From positions 2,852,001 to 2,916,000 of the forward strand of contig NC_018398.1 of NCBI RefSeq assembly GCF_000208865.1: 64,000 nucleotides of DNA. The letters run 5' to 3'. The first letter of the stretch is position 1; every line of letters begins with the position of its first letter. Of this stretch, positions 13,701 to 25,040 are shown in pieces. A program made the translations under genes and the position numbers. This DNA is from Neospora caninum Liverpool (lineage: Eukaryota > Apicomplexa > Conoidasida > Eucoccidiorida > Sarcocystidae). Under the pieces are notes generated by a model. That model saw nothing but the letters and a program-made list of their open reading frames with translations. It made no database searches and was not told where the DNA came from.

Positions 13701-15252
13701 CCCAGTGTGCGAAACTTAACCCGATTCCTAACGCAAAACTCTAACGAGCGCGCCACTTGTGAAAAGGATTGAGACACAAAAGTACATATATACACGATTA
13801 AATATGTATATGTTTATATATAGCTTCAGGTAATATACGAATTCACTCCCGCACACGGGCCGGCGTCGTGTCCGGCCCCGCAGTCGCACCATCCCCGGAC
13901 GCTTCGTCCCACGAGGGGCCAAAAAGTCCAGGGATTCCTCGCTTCAGGCGTGCCTCTCGCTCGGGTCGTCTTTCGATCTGTCCCCGGCACACGCCTCCGT
14001 CCCATCGCGCAACTCCCGTCCCTCCTCGCACCGGCCGGCTCTGCCGGGTGCGCGGAGACAACTGGTGAGATGCGGATCGGACCGGTGAGATCGCCGCAAC
14101 TGCGCTCTCTCGAGCTCCACGGGCAGCGTTTCGGCGAAAAATATGCGAAAACTCCGGAACCTTCTCGCTTCAGCTGAAGCGCAGACGCCTCTCTTTCTGG
14201 TCACACGATGGGGGCTCACACGGCGCGAAGAAAAATTGGCCGTCTCTCTGCGTCGCCGGAGAGCGTCGAGACGGAACTCGTCAGCCGAAAAAAAGGGGGC
14301 GCACCACGAAAACGGCGCGGAAAAAAACATTCGGAAGATCCTCTCGTGTGACGGACAGAAACGGAAACGGTCGTAGCGAGGGTAGCCCAAGAGTCCGACG
14401 GGCGAGCGGACCTGTTGGACAGCCCAAGGCACACACTCCCGGCGCAGCGCATGCGAGCACGCGCGTGCGCGGTGCATCCGACGACCACAGCGCCTGCCGA
14501 GCAGGCGCTAAAAAATCTAATTCAAAGAACCGCGTAAAAGCTGATTCTCCACCCACACACACGCTGGACGCACATCGGGTGCGCAGCGATCTCTCGCGTC
14601 GAAGGCAGGAGCCGCCCCACCTGTCTCCCCTCTCACACCGCCATCCCCTGTTCTTAGGAAGCCGGCCTCGGCGGCCGCGTCGCCTCCAGAGCCGCAAACC
14701 CCGCCAGCGCACGCGCACCTCTCGGAGGGGTCTGTGCAACGCCTGCACTTCTCCGCAGAAGCGCCGCGAAAAAGTGCTGGGAGTCCCAGCGGAGAGAGCC
14801 TGATCTGGTTAGACGGCTAGTACGTGGCACATGTGAGGCTGTTGCCTCAAGCTCTTTGCATGCCAATGTACCAGAGCTAACCGTGTTCGGAAGCCGCACG
14901 CTTTGCATCGTCGCGCGCGGCGTCCCGCTCTCTCGCCAGGGGTTCCAAACCGCCTTCCCGTCTCGGCAAACGCTAAACGAAGCTCAACTCCGTCTTTTAA
15001 CACAGACGCCCAATCCTCAGTGTTTCCTGCATGGAGGCCAAGCCCGCCTGGCCGCAGAAAGTCTCGCGACACTCTCTGACAAACCTTCCCTTTTACCTCC
15101 GGCCTTCCGAACTTCAAACGAGGCAGACACCCGGCAACGGTCCTGGGGGCGAGAGGCTGTCCGTGTAGACCGACAAGGGACGACAATTCTCCGCAGTTTT
15201 GTGAATTCCAGTGTGCGCCCGAACGACAGGGCCTGTCACCCCCGTGGGGGCG
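10726..15252. other. Convergent intergenic region, mostly empty
   Basis: The stretch lies between the stop of the plus-strand hydrolase and the stop of the minus-strand importin-like gene. It should hold both 3' untranslated regions. No family could be recognised in any frame. The only part with coding character is near 11.9-12.2 kb on the minus strand and is listed separately. A TA-rich patch occurs at 13790-13835, and a GC-rich part with no exon signals at 13.85-14.8 kb. Confidence 0.45.
11901..12216 (-). CDS. Possible unidentified exons
   Basis: An open minus-strand segment ending at a plausible donor (…GAACAG then GTGTCT, exon end 12019) encodes an amphipathic stretch containing DVATALHALEVMAG and NLVQQKLLRREARLHVRAN. 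It joins in phase 0 to a following acceptor at 11953 (TLQREVPGGHGF). Another in-phase donor lies upstream (exon end RRDEVLQ, near 12.36 kb). No start, stop or family could be established, so this may be a small gene or chance. Confidence 0.22.
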
Positions 15253-18200
15253 CTACGTCCCCTTTGATAAGTCCGACAGCTGGGCTGCGAGTGCATCCTC
15301 TTCTGCAACGATACGCTCAATAGCTTCATCGTCTCCCTCAGCTTCGTTGAAGTCATCAAAGTAACTGCGCACACGCGACGCAACACGAGGGAAACGGCGT
15401 GCGTCCACGCTCCCGCTGCTCCCACGATGACACAATTTCTTCCTTCTTCCGAAGAACACAGATAAACGCCCGGGCACGCGGCCGCCTCGCGGCTGGCACT
15501 CCCCCCCCCCCCCTCCCTCCCCCGCACAAGTCCAAACAAAGTGGAGACCTACGCAATATCAGGCCAAGGCATATGCACGTTTACGCATGCATGTGTGTAT
15601 ACATATGTATTCGCTTGATTGTGTGTATACAGACGTGAAAACGTAGACATACACTTGCGAGTAGATTTATACACGACTTGTATTTCTGAAGCGGTTGGGC
15701 AGACCCAGAAAGGGCTGTCAGAAGAGAGCACACGCAGTCAGGCAATGCACGCCAAATCCAAATATAAATATATATATATATATATACGTATATTAGAACA
15801 CGCAGACGTGTCTGCGTCTGTGTTCACATCTACGGCTAAACATTCCAGATGCCAGCATGGGCTGTATGCATGTCTCCATAGCTGGAAAGTGGTTGAGAGC
15901 CGCGATGGATTCTGCTCGGTAGAGACGCATGAGGCCTGGGTGAAAGCCGAAGGTGCGTTTTGGGTGGCTTACTGTGACACCATCCAGGAGATGAAGTTGT
16001 CGATAGCTTGATCGTGAAGAAACTGTGCAGATTCGATCTTCTGTACACACAGGAGCAAGACACAAATCGCTGGGCGTCGCCGCGTTCGAACCTGCAGAGC
16101 TGAGCTTCCGCGTCCCTGCCGCATGTCGAAACGGATAAGAACCGCCTGAGAGCAGGCTGACCCGCTGGCCCCGACACGTGTACCGCTGCTTGTGGCTGTG
16201 TCAGGTGTTCGAGGCTGTCTGTTCCTGTCGAGGTTTCCTGGCAGCACACGAGGAGGCGTGGAGCAGAGGAAATGCTTCTTTTCTTGTCAGGGTGTCGCTA
16301 CGCGAATCGCACCGGAGGAGCGGGAGAGGCAAAACAGCCCACATGGCGTGGTTATCAGGGAACGGAATCCGTTTGGCAATGCGTTCTCTAGCTAGGTTCC
16401 GTCCACAAGCAAAACGGAAGATCGCGCACGTACCGCAATCCCGTCTCGACGGTAGACTTCGACTCGACCAGTGGGTTGGCTCTCGAGGACGCCATTCAAA
16501 AAGTCGAGTGCCGTTCTGAACGGTGCAGAGGCAGAGAAGGGAGACGAAGCCCAACGCAGAAAATGAAACAAACCCGCCCTGCTGTGTTTTCGTGCGAGCA
16601 TGCACATACCGGCCCTGAAAGCCTCTCCTTGAGGAGCGCAACGGGCGAAAGCCACAGTCGAGAAAAGAAGAGGCGCGCAGCTCAACAGCGTCGTCTCTGA
16701 AGCACCTGGGGAAGCGTGAGATGCGCACGGGTTTTTGCAGAGGCACGCGACACGCAAAGTACTGTCGACAGGAGTGCATGCGGGCGGAGGGACAACACCC
16801 TTCGGCAGATATGCTTACATGACGCATGCCCTGTCGTATTTGTTTTGTTCGAGAATGTCGAGCATCCCTTGAATGACCGACGGCTCCGCGTGGACGACCT
16901 CGCTGAGGTGTTTCTTTCCGTGGTTCAAGCCCACGTGCAGAAGAGACACCGCCGCTTCCTAGATACAGGGACGAACAGACAAAGCGACGCGGGCGCCTCC
17001 AGGGAAACAGTCAAATGCGAAAACACACACCCGTGAGTATCACCTACGCAACGATGGTCTTCACGGCAGACGGAAGCAAAAAGGCCTCTCCGTTGTCCCC
17101 TCCTAAACGCTCTCTCCAGCCGCCGCTCCCTCCGCCTTGCTCACATGGGTGCTCCGGTTTCCGTGTTTTTCGGCATGTACAGATGATCCAACGGGAAAGC
17201 GACAGTCACCAGACGAGTCGCGCGTTACGGACACCTGGGCTTCTGGCGCCTTACCCTGCGAATATCGACTGGCTCCGCTGAGTGCAGAATCTCAGCCAAA
17301 CCGCGAATTAAGGGGACGACGTAATCCGTCTGCGACGCAGAAGACAGCCAAGCACAACGGGCCTTAAAAAGCCAGGCGTGCCCGTGAGACGTCTACTGCG
17401 AATCCATCGAGGCCTTCTCGGAGCAACCTCGCGCGTGCCTACCCATCACTCCCGTGCGGTGCATGCGTTGCAGCGCCGCGGAAAAGCACGTGGTCAGAAC
17501 GGGACAGCCAGCATCCACGCTGCGCGATCTCTGCAGATGCGCGCTGAGATGAGTTACCTGCTGTGGAGGGCCGGCTGCGAGGCTGGCGACAAGGGAGAGT
17601 GCGGCGCAGAAAACACCCCTGAACAGACAGCGCACCGGCCGAAACGAGAGTCACGCGGCGCACGAAAAAGACCATACTTGGCCTACCTACGACCACTGTC
17701 CTTTTGACGTCGGCACGGACGATATGGTACATCCTTTGGACCAATCTATATTGGGGGGGTCGAAACAAGGTGGTTGATGAACCAGTGGCCATCCAACTCC
17801 TTTCGTATACACCCCCCAGCAAAAGGTATTTGCAGAAACCTAGGAATCCCATGTGAAGATGTGTAACATGGAGTCTAGCTTCACTTATCAGATTGCATAC
17901 GTCCGTATGTGTGTAGTCTGCACGCGACACGAGACGCCCGCCGCGATGCTTGTGGTATGAACTGGCCGCAAGAGAGCCGGTCGTCTTTCAAATAAATCGT
18001 TTGCCTGTCTCCTGCCCTTCTCTGCTACGCTTGCGAATCTGTGGGGGCGCCGCACTTGTTCCACCGCGGGCTCCGCCACGAACGGCTCTGGCTTGAGGGC
18101 AAGAAATGTGCAGGGAGCTGGGCAGCCGAAGCGTCCACGCAGATCCAGGGCGACGATCCTTAGCCAGCGCTACGAGACGGCTGAAACAAAGTGGCGCTGC

Positions 18201-20603
18201 CGTGTCCCACCCAGCGACCGCGGGGAGTGACTGTCTTTTCAGAAACTCGCACTTGCCTGTGAATGGTGCGTCGTTTCTCGAAACAAGAGGCGACAAGGTC
18301 GCGGAAAGCCTCGCCGCCGACTGCCACAACTGCGCCCGCCCAGCAACTACGCACGCGGACATTGGAGCAAAGAAGCGCTGCACAACATCGAGCCCAGACA
18401 CACACAAAACAGAGAAGACACCTTAAGGATATCCGCCGCTCTAAAACCGAAAAAACATCGGCGCCACACACTCCAGGCCACTCAGGTCTGCAGCGGAGTC
18501 CGGCACCGCCGTGCGAGCGCGTGGTCTGTTTGTCGCGGACAGCAGCCTTTTGTGAGACTGAGACGAACTGCCCAGCGGAGACGCGCGCGCCTTACCGAGG
18601 ATTTTCAGAGCCGGGATGAGAATATCCGCGCCGTTCTCGTTGAACCGCGCGAGCCTGTCAGTCACGCCGTCGCCCCTGTCGCCCACCAATTCGGAGGTGG
18701 TCACATCTAAGGGCCCGCCAGCCCCAAAGCGGGGGACGGTGCCCGCCTGAGCGCGTTCCGCTGCCGGCGAGTCCATGCTCCCTCCCTTTGCCCCGAAAGC
18801 GAAGGTGCTGTCGATTCCCCCCGAGAACAACGCCTGGTTGGTGCCTTGCATGGCGGCCGCTCGTCGTCTTGTTCTCCACGTCTCAGCCCCTTGAAACGCC
18901 TCGAAAACCAGGCGAATCAGAAGACTGACAATCTCGGGGGCAACAAGTTCCAGTGTCTTGGCAGTTTCCTCTTCGGCTGCGGCCGCTGCAGCCCCTGCGC
19001 CGGAATGGTCTAGCGTGCGCTGCATGGCCGCCTTGGATCGATGGTGAGGATCCACAGCGGGGACCACGGGGCCGCGCAAAACGGCTTCCAGAAAGAGCAG
19101 CAGAGACCAGAGCCCCTCTGCAACAGCTGCGCGCCGGTCGTCGTTTGCAGGCAACCGAAGCGCCGCATGCTGGTGCTCCACTTCAAGTCTTAGCAGCGCG
19201 TGCAGCACCTGCAGCCCCCCCAGACGAAGTCCCGCGGTAGCTCCTTCGCCTGCGTCTCCATGAGTCGCGAGCTGCCGGCGCCCTAGCATGTCGTCAAGAA
19301 TTGCCGGAGTGGAGCGCGGCAGCTGGAGAAGATTCCCCAGCAGCCAGCCGCCGGTGCGAAGATGGAGCGCAGGAGAGTCGCCCGGAGTGGCGGATGCCGT
19401 GGAGCCACAAGAAGCGGGCTCGAGAGCCGAAGCTTGGGAATCGAGCTGGAGAAGTGCGTCCTGCATAGTTTCCAGAGCTACCACGACTCCACCCTGTTCG
19501 AGTACTCCACCCTCCAAGTCCGCCGCAATGTTCCCCAAGGCGTAGACCACTTCGTGTTGAATCTGACGCAAACGAGGGACCAAAGGATGGACTGATCCGG
19601 GCAGGCGCTCTGGAGGACCTGCGGCTTCGATGGCTCCGCGCAGCCGCCGAAACACCGAGAAGAGAAGCGGCAGCCAACACTGAACAGCCACATCGGGCAA
19701 CGGCTGTGCTGCGACTGTAGCTGCGATGCAGCCACAGGCATGCTGGAGCAGGCGCAGAGCAAATTCTAGAACTAACGGAGAACACATCTCTCCTCTCCTG
19801 TCCAGAGAGAATGTCGCCGCTTCTACGGCTACTGCAACAATCTCGCGTATCGGTTGAACAAGAGAAGCCATGAGCACAGGGCCCATACAGCTCCGCGGTT
19901 CGTTCCCAGGATCCAAACGGGGGGCCAAATGAGGTGGTCCGGATGGAAGTGCACTCGGATTCTCCTCTACGAGTCCTGGGAAGCACGCCATCAGTTCGTG
20001 AAGGAGCTTCATCAGGCGCAGCACTTCCTCGTGTACCGGCAAGGGGCGAGCGCCTTCCCCGCCAGTGGCAAACGGAGGGATGGGAAGAAGGCCTTGTAGC
20101 TGCTGAACAATGGGGCTCAGCGGCTGAGGAAGAGGCGGAGCTTCCAGAGGCATGAACTGCCGTCTTCGCGACGCAACAGCCTTATCCCGGTCGGAACGGC
20201 GCACCCGCAACAGGTTTGAGTGCCGGGAAGCTTGCTGCAGCGACGAGGCTGTCGGTCGAGCACTCTTGATCCCCTCATGGTAGCGATGCCCTGAGGAAGA
20301 AGTGTGCAAGAGCGCCGACGCATCCGATGCGATCGCGGTCCGGCCGGCGTCCAGTCCAGGAGCGTTGGCTACCGTTTCACTCCCTTGCTGGTATGCAAAG
20401 GGGGAGGGTGCAACACTGTCCGGGGCGCCCTGTGAACCACCTCGTGGGCCTTCTGAAAAGAGGGTCCGCGCCGGCGCGGAGAACACGTCACTCGGTCCAG
20501 CGAGTAGCCCTGATGTTGCCGAAGTTGAAGATTCTGCCACATCCGTTTGTTCAGGACCGCCACAGGAAGACGAGGGGTCGCCAGCCCGCTGAGGCGGCTC
20601 CAT
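15253..20603 (-). CDS. Importin-alpha-like ARM-repeat protein
   Basis: Divergent member of the importin-alpha (karyopherin-alpha) family, the adaptors for nuclear import. The start is an ATG at 20603. Exons in reading order: 20603-18596, 18377-18257, 17618-17558, about 17532-17445, 17362-17255, 16958-16819, 16515-16434, 16040-15973, 15364-15253. All joins agree in phase except exon 4 to 5, where no good donor was found. The N-terminus is disordered; near residue 145 a basic stretch LRVRRSDRDKAVASRRRQF resembles the second half of an importin-beta-binding domain. ARM repeats follow: HEVVYALGNIAADLEGG, GGWLLGNLLQLP, IPALKIL, then RREAAVSLLHVGLNHG and ITALDFLNGVLESQ. The C-terminus carries the family element KIESAQFLHDQAIDNFISW and then an acidic tail. 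It is longer and more divergent than canonical importin alpha, so cargo and role are inferred only from the fold. Confidence 0.8.
17757..17795 (+). other. Possible mitochondrial small-subunit rRNA fragment (nuclear copy)
   Basis: Within the importin-like intron 17619-18256, the plus strand reads GTCGAAACAAGGTGGTTGAT. It resembles the 3' terminal region of small-subunit rRNA, where GTCGTAACAAGGTA is conserved. Apicomplexan mitochondrial rRNAs are fragmented and often occur as nuclear copies. The match is short and read by eye. Confidence 0.3.
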
Positions 20604-21299
20604 CAGCAAAGGATGAAAGGTACAGAGGACCCACGGGGCACGCAAACACCGGTGCTCTGTGATTTCTAGTGTTCATAAAAGGCAGTTCTGGTCATTCTGG
20701 GGAAAAGATGGCGAAACGCAGAAATTTCCGTGGATGAATGACGGAAAACTCTTTCCTCAAAGCCTAGAAGATGCCAGGAAGTGGCCCGGCACTGCGGCTA
20801 TCCTGGGCATGTCTCAAGTGACTTTTACGGTGATAAAGAACCGGACGCAACTGGAGGAGGAGAAACTGTTGCTCCCTTGTATAACGGCCAACCTCCGTGG
20901 GGAAATCGGGAAAAAAGGAAACAACGGAAAATCCGGAAAGTACGACCGAAATTCGGAACGTAGAGGCTCTTGGGCATCCAGCCACCACAAGTTTGCCGAC
21001 CCAGGCTTCGCCAGAAAAATCTCAGTATCGCGCACGATGCTAAGAAAATATACGCCATAAAAAGGGGGAAGTAACGTGTGGAGTGGTTCGCATCGCTTTT
21101 TATCTCACACGGTCGAGTGAAACGTAGTGCAGAAGCGATTTCGTTGGGTGACAAGGCATGCCAATTTGCCTGGTTTCATCCACCGGGAACAGCAGGCTGG
21201 GAGTTCTAGATGTGCCGCAGCAGCGACGACTGGTTTTGTAGGGGGAAGGTTCGCAGCGCTGGGATGATGACCTCAGGTCTTCCTGCAACCGATCACTGC
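20604..21299. other. Intergenic, nothing recognised
   Basis: The stretch contains the upstream region of the importin-like gene. Short open frames on both strands have no recognisable motif or splice framework. Confidence 0.4.
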
Positions 21300-21989
21300 C
21301 GTAAGTGTGCAGGGTAGCGGGGAAGGCGGATGGTGGCTGAAGACCACCTCGCCGTCTACCCCGACAGCGGCGCACGACCGGCCAATGTGCCGGAAAGACA
21401 TCACAATTCCATGAATGGAAAGCCGCTCACAAATCCTGTCGGATAGTACCGGACCGTCGGAACAGATTGTTCCGCAACTTTTTCCTCGAACACATGCGAC
21501 CTTCCCCTCATCGCCTACAGTCCAGATGCGGATCTTACTGACGACGAATAAGTGCTCGTTGTACACTGCAACAGCTGGGATTGTGCGGGACGTCGTCTTA
21601 TCTTTTTGGGGAGAGGCCCCAACGACTACAGCTGTCTACAAACCTCCCCATACTGAAGCTAAGTGGCTTTGTCCCATGTACTTAACCATATTTCTTCAAG
21701 GAGAACTCCGATGGCATGGGATGAGCGCTATCTCCAGCCTTCGCTGTGGCAGATTATGTGGTAGGCAGAGGAAGCATGCTGCCACTTGTGCACACTCACC
21801 ATGCCCACGCGAAAGCGGACATGTGGTTCACCACGTCCACCGCTTGCGCACTACATTCAATGAAGTCCACAAATTCTTCCAGCAAAAAACACGAGGAGCA
21901 CTCTAGGTTTTTACATGAGGTCAGTAAGTGGAAGTCCGCGTTGTCGCGGGATCGGGTGTCCGACGATAAAAATGAGTCTGGCGCAGAAA
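21300..21989 (-). CDS. Orphan exons, possibly beta-propeller-like
   Basis: Two open minus-strand blocks look coding. The first (about 21989-21800) has the acceptor TTTGGCAG, a strong donor GCATG|GTGAGTG and the product segment FLLEEFVDFIECSAQAVDVV. The second starts near 21574 after CCCAG and encodes VVSKIRIWTVGDEGKVA and RSCAAVGVDGEVVF, which recall blades of a WD40 or RCC1 propeller. Their phases do not join directly and no start or stop was found. This may be a gene with missed exons or a decayed copy. Confidence 0.28.
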
Positions 21990-23133
21990 CTGCCAAAGAA
22001 ACCGTACAATTTCGTGGCGTATGCTTTGTGAAGACCGAAGGAAATAGAAGCCACACTGAAACATCCTGAGATAGAATCGAAGCCGAGAAAGGGCTCCCTG
22101 AGTGACTTGCGCCACACAATGTGTAACAGCATTCGCGCGACGGATGGGCCGGAGCTAGCTTTTTTGCCGGCAAGTTTACCCGCTCCAGAGTCCCACAAAC
22201 CTGCCAGGGCCTCAACCCTGCACTCACTTACAGCTATACATTCCTGTCATGTAGTGCCTCGCTGAAGTCACATGATCACTGTTGAAGAAATTCCCACTCA
22301 ACTTTCTCAAGTGCGTGCCAAGGAACGGCTCAACTTTGTTGGGCCGTAGTCGCCCTCGACCATTTCGTCGCATCTGAGCCCTCAGGAGTCGTACGACCAG
22401 TCACTTTGGGTTACCGAGGAAGTCTGGGTCGTCTTGAGTTTGTTCGATGTTCATGCTTCCTCTGGAACAAATCCCATAAACCCAGGGATGTGCCGAAGGC
22501 TAAAGCGAAGACAGGGGACATTACACATCCGGAATGGTACGATTGGGATTGTGGGTGACGCTGCATCAGTACTGCGGATCCGTCGAGGTGGATCTCTACC
22601 TTGAGAAGGTGGAGTTGTCGGAAATTGGGTCTACTAGCTTACTAGGTCTGAGAAAGATTTGCTTTGTTCACCGGCCGGGGAGGCTTGTCCTTTGTCTCTC
22701 GCTGGTAAGGGATAGGTGGTCTTGTCCGAGTCACATAGCCCTTTTAGTGGGGACAAACACACCAAGGAATCAGAAGGCAATGTAATCTAAGTAAAGAACC
22801 GAGCGTGATTTTAGCCAGTGTGCGTCTTACCGAATATCCCGGAATATGGCCCTCATAGCCGGGAGTGCCTTTCCTGTTATGCATAAAAGAACAATTGGGG
22901 CAGTTGGCGAGGCATGCCGGCACGTGATGGGACGTAGGGATAAATTAATCCGATACGGCACCGCTGCAAAAGAAAATACTGTGATATCACGTACGTCAAG
23001 TCAGTTCTGTTGAAAGGGAGAGAAGTAGACGTCGTAGGGAGGAACTCCGTGGGTGATTGGCCTGAGTGCCCTATTCCTAGGGGTACAGCACCGAGATGTT
23101 GAGACACATGCCTTCCATGGGAACAGATCCCCG
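21990..23133. other. Intergenic, nothing convincing
   Basis: Lower-GC sequence with short frames only. A small plus-strand frame at 22534-22785 has a start and stop, but no recognisable feature supports it. Confidence 0.4.
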
Positions 23134-23861
23134 TCATACAGCAGACATCTCCTGCCTGACAGGACTGTAGTGAAGTCTGGAAGAATATGGCATCTGGAAT
23201 TCTGAAGCATATGTCATTGTCTTCTCTCCGTTCTTCGTCCTGCACGAACGGTACACAACTATGTGAAGGTAGTTCACTTGCTGCCAGCTGACAGCCGCAG
23301 GAAGCTGGCGCTGCGTACCTGACGTATACATAGTCTCCCCCCAGGGCCGGAGGAGACAGCTTGGCCTATCCGCCGCATTGTACGGACTTGTCTGTCGTCT
23401 GCGGTCGCACGTTGACACAGACGAGAGGCGAAGCACCAGTGCATCTTCGAAAGCACTAACAAATGCTTCACCGCTCTCTGGAAACATCTATCAAATTCTG
23501 ACGTTTTGCCTCCTGCGATTCCCATGCCTGCGTGAGAAACGCTCCTATCGTACCGATGGCGAGGTACTTCAACGGCTTTATGGATCGTGCTCATGTATTC
23601 TGATTTCCACTGGTGGGTCGCAGTGGCCCCCCCATCGTTTGGCTGCTCCCTCTGCCCCGCCGTGGCTGTCCGTCTTTCGCTCGCGCCGTTGCGCCTGAGA
23701 GCATCCTCAGTGAGGCTCGTGGTAACCCTCTCTTCTCGACAGAGAAGCGGAGGGAACTCGTGTTGGTATAGCGTTTTGGGGAACCCGTCTAAGTAGCCTG
23801 TCTCCGGCGGAGGGTAGCTTGCTGCTGCTTCGCTGTAGAAACGTTGTCTCTGGGTCGCCAT
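23134..23861 (-). CDS. Unidentified two-exon protein, about 215 residues
   Basis: Exon 1 is 23861-23472, starting MATQRQRFYSEAAASYPPP and ending at AGAGCG|GTGAAGC. Exon 2 is 23391-23134, after acceptor GACGACAG, ending in a TGA. Both junctions are phase 0, and the intron is about 80 bases. No family was recognised. The protein has repeated short aromatic motifs of the type Y-x-S/H-E-F/Y (LYQHEFPP, WKSEYMSTIH, MTYASEFQMPYSS) and no signal peptide or membrane segment. Such spaced Tyr/Pro motifs recall small microtubule-associated proteins, but this is only an impression. Frame choice rests on composition, since the opposite strand is also partly open. Confidence 0.45.
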
Positions 23862-24708
23862 CTTGTTCAGTACTAATGATGACAACACAGAAAGGGCTTC
23901 GACGCATACTATACGTGGCATTACCGCCTAAACAGAAATGGGCACGGTAAACCTGTCCGGGTTTGGCGACTTGGGTAGCGACTTGGGAAGACAGCATTCG
24001 AGACCTAGTGTCGTGTGAAGGAAGGTATCCTGCTCCATAAAAGCGCCTAGTAGAGAATGTCCGGTTCAACAACATGCGAAAGGTACAATCCCTGGTAGCT
24101 ACCATTCAGATGTGCTGGGGGCATGCAGCCTATCGCTGGCCCCCACTCAGCAAGCGAGGCAACCACGGGCGATCAGCGCGTTTCAGTTTGACAGTGATCA
24201 AGTGGTTAAGCGGACCCTCAGGTCCGAGGACACCTGCTTATCTACGGCTCCAGAAATTCTCTAACCCTGAAGCCGTTGCACACCAAATCATTTTAACAGC
24301 GTCAGCCTAGTTGTGAGTAGGCGATATCAACGTACGTGGCATACGCAAACAAGGACGCCCGATACGACACCTGCGCCCCACCCGGCCCTTGAGACACGTC
24401 AAAGAGACACGAATGGCGCTGATCTAATGGCCTCCCAACTGCCAGGGGCAGTTATCCAAACAGGGTGCCAACCTTGTGTACGAATATCATGATATTCATT
24501 TTGGTAGCCACAGGTGACTCCGTGCCACTTCCCTGACAAGCTTGTGGACTCCCCTCGCTGATGAGGGCTTGTGGTGGCAAGAAATTATGTCGTAGTGTCC
24601 ATGAATAAACCAACCTCGGGCGCCCGCAGCGCAAAAGTCGAGATAGTGAACAACACAGGTATCTGATAACGGAAAGCATACATCATCGTGAAGAAACCAT
24701 GAAAGACA

Positions 24709-24897
24709 TTAAAGGGTGGGCTGAGTCGCAATTGTGGTCCACACATACAGCGTAGCGCAAACAATAAGAGCCAAGAGGGAAGCTCCCCTCCCACAAATAC
24801 AAAAGGACAAGCTGGTCTGGGTTCTAAAGCACATCGTTCGAATGCCCGAGTAGGACGAACTTGAGCTGCCGCCCTCACGAAGAACACTAGAGGCCAT
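24709..24897 (-). CDS. Possible small single-pass membrane protein
   Basis: A 62-residue frame starts at an ATG in AAATGG context and contains a Ser-rich N-terminus and a hydrophobic helix near residues 38-56 (ASLLALIVCATLYVWTTIA). It could be a complete tiny protein or the first exon of a longer one. It sits divergently about 150 bases upstream of the CPW-WPC gene start. No family was recognised. Confidence 0.3.
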   Translation of the reverse strand: MASSVLREGGSSSSSYSGIRTMCFRTQTSLSFCICGRGASLLALIVCATLYVWTTIATQPTL

Positions 24898-25040
24898 TTA
24901 AGAAGTTCGCGAGCGATTGAAGCAACTGTAAGGACACCTTGGACCAACCGGTGCAAGCGTCGACATCGACGGAATACTCCGTTTCGCTATTTTTCCGGAC
25001 GTGGGCGGTAACGAGCCCTCACTGTCACTCGATCATCACA

